Assembly (NCBI GenBank): GCA_905221605.1
Contig: CAJNDS010001446.1
Location: 570,815-634,814, forward strand
DNA from: Symbiodinium natans
Taxonomy: Eukaryota; Sar; Dinophyceae; Suessiales; Symbiodiniaceae
Direction: 5' to 3'
DNA: 64,000 nucleotides
In this document: one piece after another, positions 56,058 through 64,000 of the stretch
Layout of the letters: each line of letters starts with the position of its first letter
Numbering within the stretch: the first letter of the stretch is position 1
Notes under the pieces: generated by a model
Databases searched by the model: none
The model's input: the letters and a program-made list of their open reading frames with translations, nothing else
What the model was told of the DNA's origin: nothing
Program-made: the position numbers and the translations under genes

Positions 56058-56114
56058 GTACGGCAGCCTCGCGTCGCCTATCGTGGAAGGCTCGGCGAAG
56101 ATCTTTGGTGGCCA
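56058..56114 (+). CDS. Candidate exon bracketed by ITS (19 codons)
   Basis: CACCGGGAAG|G opens exactly 19 codons, VRQPRVAYRGRLGEDLWWP, to GTGAGG. All three frames are partly open here (YGSLASPIVEGSAKIFGGQ in another), so the phase is uncertain. Confidence 0.35.
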
Positions 56115-56139
56115 GTGAGGGACCCAGACTTGAGGTGTT

Positions 56140-56600
56140 AAGGGGTTTGGGGTTTAGGGTTTAGGGCTTTGGGCTTTGGGTTTAGGGTTTAGGGTTTAGG
56201 GATGCAGGGTTTAGGGGGTTTAGAGTGTGATTAGGGGGTTTAGGGGTGTAATTAGGGGGTTTAGGCCTGAGGGATATGGGGTTCAGGGGTGTAGTTAGGG
56301 GGGTTGAGGGAGTTAAGGGCTGTAGGTAACTTGGGGGTTTAGGGGTGCAGTGAGGGGGTTTGGGGCTTAGGGATAGGGATTCAGGGGATTTAGGGGGTTT
56401 AGGGCTGAGGGATATAGGGTTTAGGCGTGTAGTTAGGGTTGCTTAGGGAGTTTAGGGCTCTAGGGAACTTAGGGGTTTGGGGGTGTAGTTAGGGCTTAGG
56501 GATACAGGGGACTTAGGGTGGGGGTTTAGGCTGAAGGGGGTTTGGGGCTTAGGGATATATGGTTCAGGGGTTTATGGCTTAGGAGACTTAAGGGTTTAGA
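56140..56600 (+). repeat. G-strand-derived higher-order repeat, period ~141 bp
   Basis: GGATATGGGGTTCAGGGGTG TAGTTAGG (56271) returns as GGATATAGGGTTTAGGCGTG TAGTTAGG (56411), each followed by GGGAGTT...GGGCT..TAGG.AACTT. A third, shorter copy starts near 56500. Confidence 0.8.
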
Positions 56601-57608
56601 GGTTAGCGGCCTAGGATGCCCAAAGTAAAGGGTTTTCTCGCTTACAAGCCCCTTTGTCATTCTTAGGCTATTGCCCCATATTGGGCTTGCTGGACCAGCG
56701 GGGCTCTTTGGGCGTTTAGGGCACTCACAGGAGTTTAGGACATTAGGGCTTTCACGTGGTAAGGCTTCAGGGTCAAGGGTTTAAGGCTCGTACCCTACGG
56801 TTGTACTAACCCCTTAACATACTCCTAATATGGCCCGCATACTACCTTATGGATCTTTAATACGCTATAACCTTACGCAAGGTACAACCCCTCAATTCAG
56901 GGTAGGGTTCGCCGTCTCGGTGATGTCAGGCGTTTTGAGTGAACAGGCATTGTTGTCCCGTCGGCCCGAGAAGCCTAAACGCCAAACGCTCTGGATCCCA
57001 AGGCCCCAGCCCTTAGACGCAAAAAGGCCCCAAAGCCTCACCCCCACCCCCCCCCCCCCCCCCAACAAAAAAAAAAAAAGCAGCTTTCGGGTCTCAACTG
57101 CAGAGAGAGGGAGAGAGATGCATGACTGTCTTGTCACAAAAATGAAAGAACTGTGGGGCCTAAGGCTGGTCGCAGGGCCGCCCCTAAAAAACCCTTACTT
57201 AGTTACTTAGCGTTTCCCACCCCACATTTCCAGAAGATGACGAGGTTTCAAAGGACTTGGGTCTCTCTCTCTCTCTCTCTCTCTCTCAGGGTTTTGAAAT
57301 TTAGGGCTCTTAGGGTTCTGACAAGGTTGCAAGGCTCTTCTCGGTCTGTTTTAGCAAAGGATTCAGGGTTTCAGTTGAACAGCTCCGAGGCATCACGACA
57401 CCGACTACCCGCCCACGTTCTAGCGAAAGCGCTATCGCGGCAAACGAGCGGATACATGAGCTGACTATGGCAGAGTACGGCCCTAAACTCCATAAGCCTT
57501 AAAGTTCTCGTACCGGCTTTCTTTCCGGGCGCCAGGCAGCGGAAGCAGCGGAAATAGACGTCATGTTGAAGGATTAAAGCAATGAGAGCTACAGTTCTGA
57601 AATTTAGG
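56601..57608. other. Unique stretch with (CT)n at 57263-57288
   Basis: C17-A13 at 57047-57079. Frames of up to 126 codons (56830-57210) pass through homopolymers and are not supported. Confidence 0.4.
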
Positions 57609-57663
57609 TAGGGTTTAGGGTTTAGGGTTTAGGGTTTAGGGTCTAGGGTCTAGGGTCTTGGGT
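57609..57663 (+). repeat. ITS, TTTAGGG then TCTAGGG/TCTTGGG
   Basis: Last array before a 1.4-kb array-free stretch. Confidence 0.93.
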
Positions 57664-59029
57664 CTTGGGTTTTGGTGCTCATGCCCCATTTGTGTGGCAG
57701 AGAGCCTTGTGTTTACGTCTGTTTTGTGTTCACTGAGGCCAGGTTTTACCAAACACTTGGTTTTCGTAGCGTCATCCTTCCACACCCTGCTGTGTAGGTC
57801 AGACAGTCACAGAGTTTCACTGGAGATTCCTGGGCGAGGCCTTCATCGGCTTGGCTTTCAGGAAGAAAAGTTGGCCGTGTGTTTGGGCGATAGTATTTAC
57901 GTAGAGAAAGTCAAGGCTTTGAGGGTTTAGGCTTATCGGATTAAGGTTTGGGTTTTGGGGTAACCCTAAACCGATCCAAGAACAGAAACGAGTAAGGAAA
58001 GCAGTGCCAGACGGAAAGCAGCATACGCGACAGCTCACGAAATCAGAAAGAGGCAGAGATTGAGCGGCATCCGAGCTTGCGACTTCTTGTCAAGTGTATT
58101 TAGGGCTCAGGGTTGCAGAACGTCTGGAGCTCTATGTTGAGTATAGGGTTCGGGCATGGCATAGCAAGAGGGCATGAGGTCACTTCCGACTGCGACGCCT
58201 CCCTACCCAACAGTCCCATACCCCCAGCTAGCAATTGGGCTCTTGGGGTGCACATGTAGATCGAGAGACAGGACGCAGAGCAGCAAAAGAAATCCAGGGA
58301 CAGACAGTGAGCTACAGAGAGACAGATAGAGAGAGAGAGAGAGAGCAGCGGAGAACGAGACAGAGAAGGAGTCAGTGAGTTTGAGTCTGAGAGTGCATGA
58401 GCTAGATGACGAACATGGGAAGATAGGGCTCTTCCAACCCGCCACCCGGGCCACGTAAAGAGAGACTTCTTAGCCGACCGGCAGGAATTTCTAGGGTTCT
58501 AGGAAACGTTCAACATACCCGGGCATACCACTCACAAGAAATTAGGGGGGTATGGCAAAATCCTTCCTTATGCTCTCCTTTTGTGGCTGTGGGCTATGTT
58601 ATTCCTAGAGTGGTTCAACGCCTTGCGCGGTCTGCAGCCATTTGGCATGTCTTCCCTTAGCATTGCGGGCTGCATGGAACCCTTTCCAGCCACCGCACGC
58701 CGCAGTGAACACCGGACCCCTTCTTCTCAGATACCGGTTCCCGACGCAGCTCAAGCCCTAAACCCTAAACGACCGTCAGCCCTGGCATCTTGGGCAGCCA
58801 CGAAGGCTTCACTCCTCGCAAAGAGGCTCCCTGAAGGGGTCAACAGACCCTTCTAAGGGCGTAGGCTTTCGGGCTTAAACCCTTGGTCTTACAACAAAAC
58901 TTCAGTCTGCTTGGAAGCACTGCATCTCCACCAGGCTCTGGGGTTGCTTCAGGCATAGAATAAACGAAAGCGAGTCCCACCCGAGCCATGTCTGGCTGGC
59001 CGGTGCCACTGTGAGCAAGGCAACCGCGG
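57664..59029. other. Array-free stretch with family J copy 2 (58509-58580) and (AG)n at 58315-58345
   Basis: 58581-58856 is an open plus frame (e.g. RGLQPFGMSSLSIAGCMEPF) that I cannot assign. Nothing else seen. Confidence 0.45.
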
Positions 59030-59466
59030 TTTAGGGTTTAGGGTTTGGGGTTTAGGGTTTAGGGGTAGGCCTTACTGGCACAGCCCGGGCAGCGTGGGGC
59101 GTTCTGGTGTGGGCTTAAGGGTGAAGAGTTAACGGTTTGGGGTTTCCAGACTTCGAGTGTACAGGTGAATGATGGGCGAGGCTGGTCGTTCAATTCTGGG
59201 AATGCCTGCAGCCCCAACTGCCTATAGTTGTATGCCCTTTCCGAGTTGTTCTCCCAATTAGGTTTCTTTTGGGGGGTCCCACTTTTAGGGCGAGGAACTA
59301 TCCATACTGTGTAGGGCTATAGAACCTCTGCAGGTAAGGCTTATGAGGCATATACAGTCGCAGTCCAGCTCTTCACAGCTTTATTTCTAAGATTTGTCGG
59401 AATTAACCCTTGGGGCTCGAGGCGGTGCTTTGCAGAGGAACGGCCCCCAGAAGAGCACTAAGTAGT

Positions 59467-59467
59467 A

Positions 59468-59517
<50 letters not shown>

Positions 59518-59665
59518 CTGTAGTTGTAGCAGTAGCAGTAGCAGCAGCAGCAGGAGGAGGAGGAGCAGGAGGAGGAGGAGGAGGAAGTAGTAGGAGTAGT
59601 AGTAGTAGTAGTAGTAGTCGTCGTCGTCGTAGTCGTAGTCGTAGTCGTGGTGGTAATATGGCAGG
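59467..59665. repeat. (GTC)n/(AGT)n/(AGG)n compound microsatellite
   Basis: ~200 bp of trinucleotides; opens a Thr/Ala/Leu-run frame on the minus strand (59387-59716). Confidence 0.95.
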
Positions 59666-60146
59666 AGGTACGCAGAAACTATGCTGAAAAGGGTTTTTCT
59701 GCGTGCCTAATTCCATACATTGTACACCCCACCTTCAAGGCCAACACCCTGGGCTTTTTGACTCTCAGACCCTCAAATTTTCCCTAAAGCATCGAAAAGA
59801 AGGAGCAGACTCCAAAAGCAGAACAACCCCGTGGCAGCAGCGTCGTGGCAACATCTTCCTTATCGTGCTTTCGGGCTTCTATCGACGTGCCTTAAAAGAC
59901 GCCCCAAAAACCCCAAATGCCCTAAAACACCAAGCGCCCTGCCAAACCCGAAAACCCGAAGCACGAAGCCCAAAATGCCCTAAAGCCCAAGATACCCCAA
60001 CCCTAAGCGCTAAAGGTTGAAGTTAAACCCTAAACCCGAGACCCTGAACCCTATGCCCTAAAGGCTGTCCTTGGTTGCTTCGGAGCCATGGAGCGCTACT
60101 GGGTGCCGCGGAGACGTGTAAGGGGAAGTTGGTGATTGATTGAGGG

Positions 60147-60206
60147 CTTAGGGTTTAGGGCTTAGGGCTTAGGGTTTTGGGTTTAGGGTTTAAGTTTTAG
60201 GGTTTA
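60147..60206 (+). repeat. ITS, CTTAGGG/TTTAGGG x ~8
   Basis: Mixed units. 60343-60372 holds a lone family E left end GGACCCAGAGTAGGCC. Confidence 0.88.
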
Positions 60207-60617
60207 GGGAGGTTTTGGAGATGCTTTTGGCCCCAGTGGCCCTAGGACTTAAGGGTTTTTTGAGGCCCTGGGCTAGCAGAGCCCGTCCCCATTCTCGGGC
60301 GGTGGCTTCCCCCCAACGCCATCTTTATTTATGTAGGCTTGGACCCAGAGTAGGCCTTCTTTTTTGGCCCGCAATGATAATACTCATGTTGACTTTAGAG
60401 ATACATTTTTTTGCTCATGTGGGTTCATTCAGTTACTATGTTGAAGCACATAAATATAGAAAATGGGACGCTGTGGGAGTGCACTTTTTCCGCAAAAAAC
60501 ACATGCAAATCCTAAAAACAACCTAAAAACACACGAAAAGCGTGAAAAAAAACAAAAAACACACACACAACAAATCCCCACAAAAACCAAAAATAAAAGA
60601 ACCAAGAAAAAGAAAAC

Positions 60618-60955
60618 AATCCTGAGGGACTCTGTTGGGGAGCCGGACCCCTGGGAAGAGTCTCTCAGGATTGTTTTTTGTGTTTTTTTGGGGGTTCTTG
60701 TGTGAGAAAACCAAAAAACCAAAAAAACCAAAAACACCAAAAAAACCAATCCTGAGGGACTCTTTTGGGGAGCCGGACCCCTGGGAAGAGTCTCGCAGGA
60801 TTGGTTTTTTTGGTTTTTTTGGTTTTTTTGGTTTTCTTGGTTTTCTTGGTTTTTTTTGGTTTTTGGAGGATTTTTGTGCAAGAAAACCAAAAAAAAAACA
60901 ATCCTGAGGGACTCTGTTGGGGAGCCGGACCCCTGGGAAGAGTCTCTCAGGATTG
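60618..60955. repeat. Three tandem hairpin units in the TIR element
   Basis: CAATCCTGAGGGACTCT, a loop with TTGGGGAGCCGGACCCCTGG, and AGAGTCTCTCAGGATTG occur at 60618-60673, 60747-60803 and 60899-60955, same orientation, with A-runs before and T-runs after each stem. The stem is 17 bp with one mismatch. Confidence 0.92.
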
Positions 60956-61315
60956 GTTTTTTTGTTTTTTTTTGGTTTTTTTGTTTTTTTTTGGTTTTTT
61001 TGGTTTTTGAAGGATTTTTGTGTATTATTGGAGATGTTTCTGTATCATTTCCTTTTGTACGGTTTTTCGGTATCTTCTGAAGGGTGTTTTTTGGGCCTTC
61101 TTTAGGTTCTTTGGTGTTATTTCCTTTTTGCACGTTTTTTGTTTGTACAGTTGTTTCTGTTATTTGTGTTGTGTGTGTGTTGTTTATTTCTGAGTGCCCT
61201 TTTGTACGTGACAAACGCGCTAACATGGACAATCAAGCACACCGCATTACCAAAACAAATCGAAACCAGCAAAATCTCGAGAGTACCAAAACTTCCATAT
61301 AGTCAATCACGGCCC

Positions 61316-61445
61316 AATACGCAAGACATGACATCTATCCTGAAAAACTATACCTTAGCTAGGATATTTCAAGCAATCATCCCTCAATAAGCAAAACCTA
61401 ATATCTATACTAAACACTGTACCTTAGCAACATATTTTAAGACAT
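61316..61445 (+). repeat. Two ~70-bp tandem copies in the TIR element
   Basis: GACATCTATCCTGAAAAACT ATACCTTAGCTAGG and TAATATCTATACTAAACACT GTACCTTAGCAACA, each ending in ..ATATTT.AAG..ATC..CCCT. Confidence 0.7.
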
Positions 61446-61449
61446 CACG

Positions 61450-62160
61450 CCCTAAGGCTCCTACCAATTTAATACGGTTCCTATCAATTTAAACAGCGGT
61501 CTTATTCATGTTACTGGGATTCGCAAAGGTATAGTTCTTGTTAAAGGATCCTATTGTTTTTCAGGCCTATTGGTTCCTATTCATTTTAGTAAGATTCATT
61601 CTCGTCCTAATGGGATTCCTGTGAATTATAACCCGGTTCTTTTTGATTTGTCAAGGGTTCCTATTCATTTTAATAGGCGTCCTTCCTATTACCTGTTTTC
61701 CGGTTCCGATAATTTAATAGAGGATTCCTATTTATTTTCATAGGATTCCAATAAAGTTTCATAGGGTTCCTAATTACTTTAAAAAGGCCCCTACTCATGT
61801 AATAAGATTCCTATCCTTTTGTTGTCAGATTCTTATTCATGCTAATGGGATTCGTTTTAATATTAATAAGGATCTCATTCACTTTAAAGGGATTCCTATC
61901 GATTTAGGCTCATGTTCATTTTCGTAGGATTCTTATTATTTTTCTAGGGGTTCACATTTTTTTTATAGGGGTCCGATTGATTCGTGTTAATTGTAGTAGG
62001 GTTCCTCTTCAGTTTAACAGGGTTCTTGTTAATTCTACGAGGATTCTCCTTAATTTTGAGGGGCCTCCAATTCATATTCAGAGGCTTCCTATTGACTTTA
62101 CGGCGCCGATTAATTTAAAATAGGGTTCCTATGGATTTAAATGGAGGATTCCTATTGTTG
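61450..62160 (+). repeat. Degenerate ~21-bp minisatellite GGGTTCCTATTCATTTTAATA
   Basis: About 30 diverged units, recognisable as GG(G/A)TTCCTATT followed by CATTTTAATA. It fills the right half of the TIR element. Confidence 0.85.
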
Positions 62161-62685
62161 TTTCTAATAAAGTTGGCCCATTTATTTAGAAAACGGGGAC
62201 AGTAACTCAGGTCAGGACATACACTGTATCGCTGCTTTGTGTTGGCGTACTTGCATGTTATGCATGTCTCGTGATTTTGTTTATATACAATACGGGTACG
62301 TTGCGAGAGTGTTTTTAAAATGTCTTTCAATAAATGGAAAAAAGTGCACTCCCACAGCGTCCCGGTCTCTAAATATACGCACTATCGAAGGGAGAATATA
62401 AATGTTCATCGTTTAGTGCGCACACAAAGAAAAAGAGATTGCTTGTTTGAATTTATTGTATTCTTCTGTGAATTGGTGTGTCATCCTTATGTTGATATGA
62501 TGTTCTCCCTTCCCTTTTCTAATCTAATTTCTTGGGCTTTGTTATATTTCTATTAGGACTGCAAGTTTGTGTGTAATAAAATCCGACAGCATAAGAAAAG
62601 ATAAAGTACTACTTAGTAGTATCATTATAGAGATAGAGAGCGATACTTGAAAGAGTTATCAAGCGCACACGACAAAGATAGAGCA

Positions 62686-62799
62686 CTGGGCTACCAAGAC
62701 ACCCCTAATTCCGAAACCCTGAACCCTAAACCCTAAACCCTGAACCCTGAACCCTGAACCCTAAACCCTAATCTATCGGATGGTTACTGGGCTACCAAG
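62686..62799. mobile_element. Family D element copy 3, with ITS and a duplicated terminus
   Basis: ACTGGGCTACCAAG occurs in the same direction at both sides (62685-62698 and 62786-62799). Between them are TTCCG, C-strand CCCTGAA/CCCTAAA units (62714-62771) and GGATGGTTACTGGGC, the copy 1 right arm. The left terminus is therefore not the usual inverted one. Confidence 0.7.
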
Positions 62800-62875
62800 C
62801 CTAAAGCCTGCCTTGTTGCCGAGGTGCCTCACCCAGAGTACGTCTTCGCGCCATGCCAGCTTGGGCCTCGGATGG
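62800..62875 (+). CDS. Candidate exon starting at the family D terminus (25 codons)
   Basis: Directly after CTACCAAG a frame reads PKACLVAEVPHPEYVFAPCQ then LGPRM to ATGG|GTTTAGGG. So the family D end is its acceptor and telomeric repeat its donor. Protein-like; no family recognised. Confidence 0.45.
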
Positions 62876-62970
62876 GTTTAGGGTTTAGGGTTTAGGGTTT
62901 AGGGTTTAGGGTTTAGGGTTTAGGGTTTAGGGTTTAGGGTTTAGGGTTTAGGGTTTAGGGTTTAGGGTTT
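62876..62970 (+). repeat. ITS, TTTAGGG x ~13.5
   Basis: Perfect array from the candidate donor onward. Confidence 0.97.
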
Positions 62971-63076
62971 GGGGCTTCTGAAATTGGAAACAGTTGCTTC
63001 AAACTCTCTCGGAAAGCAATTAAGGATTCGGGTACAGGCGGTGTAAAGGTTCGGGCTCTGGGGCAGGCGCATCTCA

Positions 63077-63184
63077 CTACTCTTTGCTTAAGAACCCCAA
63101 AAGAATAAAAGAACATACTCCCAAAATTACCCTTATAAGGAAGATTTGTTTTTTGTTGTTTTTAAAGGGGGTGGGGTTCTCAGC
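63077..63184. mobile_element. MITE-like family F, copy
   Basis: CTACTCTTTGCTTAAGAACC to GGGGGTGGGGTTCTCAGCAG; core AATTACCCTTATAAGGAAGA. Confidence 0.7.
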
Positions 63185-63284
63185 AGGGCCGGCCAACTTT
63201 GACCCGCGGTTCTTGCAATGCTGAGAGCTTTGAAGCATTTAGGTTTTTTTTTCTTGGGGGGGGGGACGCTCAGGTTTTGAGGAT

Positions 63285-63575
63285 TATACATACATATACA
63301 CATATATATGTATATATATATATATAGAACGCCTCTTTAGTAGGAGCTGTTTGGGGGCAGGGTTTTGGGGACGAATCCTCTATACATAGCCTGACTAGTG
63401 GAGGCTGCTAGCACGCAACAGCGCGCCTTGGCTTTGAGGTTTAGGCCCTGAGAAGCTCTCCTCCGACAGCCCTAGAAATCTAAACCCCGAAAACCCCCCC
63501 CCCCCCCCCCCCAAAAAAAAAAAAAAAAAAAAAAAAAAAACAAAGAACTAAAAACCCTAAACCCTTTCCTCTGCC
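63285..63575. repeat. (TA)n (63285-63326) and C16-A30 run (63495-63540)
   Basis: C16 passes directly into A30. Spacer between shows no gene. Confidence 0.85.
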
Positions 63576-63664
63576 AAACTCAACCTAAGCCCTTTGTGAC
63601 TTGTGAGGCTCCAAACCATGGGCGACAAGGAGGCGAGCTTCAAGGATGATGATGGTGAGGCCAA

Positions 63665-63765
63665 AGGGGTTTGGGGTTTAGGGTTTATAGGGTTCAAGGG
63701 TTTGGGGTTTATGGGGTTTATGAGGTTTATGGGGTTTATGGGGTTTAGGGTCATGGGGGTTATGG
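63665..63765 (+). repeat. (GGGTTTATG)n variant telomere-like repeat
   Basis: Nonamer GGGTTTATG x ~6 with TTTAGGG flanks; gives Gly-Phe-Met frames on plus and Asn-Pro-Ile on minus. Confidence 0.88.
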
Positions 63766-63879
63766 GGTTCTTCCCAAATCCCCCCATTATCCGTTTCATG
63801 TGTTGGTTGTGCATCATGTTCTCGGTGAAGTGTTGGTTGGCATGTCAGCCTCCCCGCGCCAGGAAGCTAACGATGTAGT

Positions 63880-63936
63880 ACAAGTATAGTTACCCTACTT
63901 ATAACCCTACCTAGAACGACGCGTGAACCTCCAAGT
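63880..63936. mobile_element. MITE-like family B, right half at the window end
   Basis: GTTACCCTACTTATAACCCT to GCGTGAACCTCCAAG. Confidence 0.65.
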
Positions 63937-64000
63937 GATATCTCAACTGATATGTCCGCTCTAACCCAGAACCTCAAAATTGGAGCAGACCGCAACCCTC

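Larger units (their letters stand above)
60459..62369. mobile_element. 1.9-kb non-autonomous TIR transposon with 8-bp TSD
   Basis: GGGACGCTGTGGGAGTGCAC TTTTT at 60465-60489 is perfectly inverted at 62339-62363; the match extends outward, with three mismatches, by six bases (GAAAAT / GAGACC). Immediately outside, TAAATATA stands on both sides (60451-60458, 62370-62377). TSD length 8 and ~31-bp TIRs suit Mutator-like or hAT-like superfamilies. The interior holds three hairpin repeats, A/T-rich runs and a ~21-bp minisatellite, and no transposase. Confidence 0.9.

Noticed and set aside
59387-59716. Thr/Ala/Leu-run minus frame
   Set aside because: Entirely encoded by trinucleotide microsatellites.
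60429-61232. Longest open frame in the window (267 codons, minus strand)
   Set aside because: It is made of the A/T runs and three hairpin repeats of the TIR element; the same peptide phrase recurs because the DNA repeats. Low complexity, not a gene.
61450-61465. Family C end (CCCTAAGGCTCCT) inside the TIR element
   Set aside because: Thirteen bases only, with no second arm; probably chance or a remnant.

Overview
The window reads as nuclear DNA of a eukaryote, most likely a dinoflagellate (Symbiodiniaceae-like). The basis is (i) Arabidopsis-type TTTAGGG/CCCTAAA telomeric repeats in roughly a hundred short interstitial arrays (ITS) on both strands, (ii) a non-LTR retrotransposon whose reverse transcriptase has the LDWEKAFDK palm motif that I recall as common in dinoflagellate LINEs, and (iii) many short coding-like islands with AG|G acceptor-like left ends, the dinoflagellate intron habit. 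No rRNA, tRNA, CRISPR or long intact protein gene was recognised. Species-level identity is inference.

Layout. 1-1570: minus-strand LINE ORF2 fragment (endonuclease plus start of RT), cut by the window edge and broken by a frameshift. 1.97-2.62 kb: two exon-like segments of an unknown plus-strand gene. 2.6-4.7 kb: worn repeats. 4.76-57 kb: an unusual mosaic of three ingredients. (a) ITS arrays of about 20-240 bp whose orientation alternates, C-strand then G-strand, again and again. (b) Islands of about 35-130 bp between a left C-strand array and a right G-strand array; many have an open plus-strand frame, an AG|G left edge and a right edge lying exactly on GTTTAGGG, so they look like small exons whose introns begin with telomeric repeat. 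(c) At least ten families of short palindromic MITE-like elements (called A to N here), several with clean target-site duplications (TSDs) and many with an ITS in the loop. 18.3-20.0 kb holds a 0.78-kb tandem duplication. 57.7-62.4 kb is ITS-poor and contains a 1.9-kb TIR element with an 8-bp TSD. 62.6-64 kb returns to the mosaic.

How the parts may work together (inference). If the islands are exons, the intervening sequences start with (TTTAGGG)n and end with (CCCTAAA)n, so their RNA could fold into a clasp bringing the two exons together. Family D elements behave like introners: their ends carry GT and AG, and exon-like frames stop at the left end and resume at the right end. The competing explanation is chromosome breakage healed by telomerase at both ends followed by re-fusion, which also gives G-strand...C-strand structures.

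Limits. All exon calls rest on reading by eye. Short frames are often open by chance, and I chose acceptors that gave an open frame, so individual exons are tentative while the array and element structure is directly visible. For ITS entries the strand field gives the strand that reads TTTAGGG 5'-3'.
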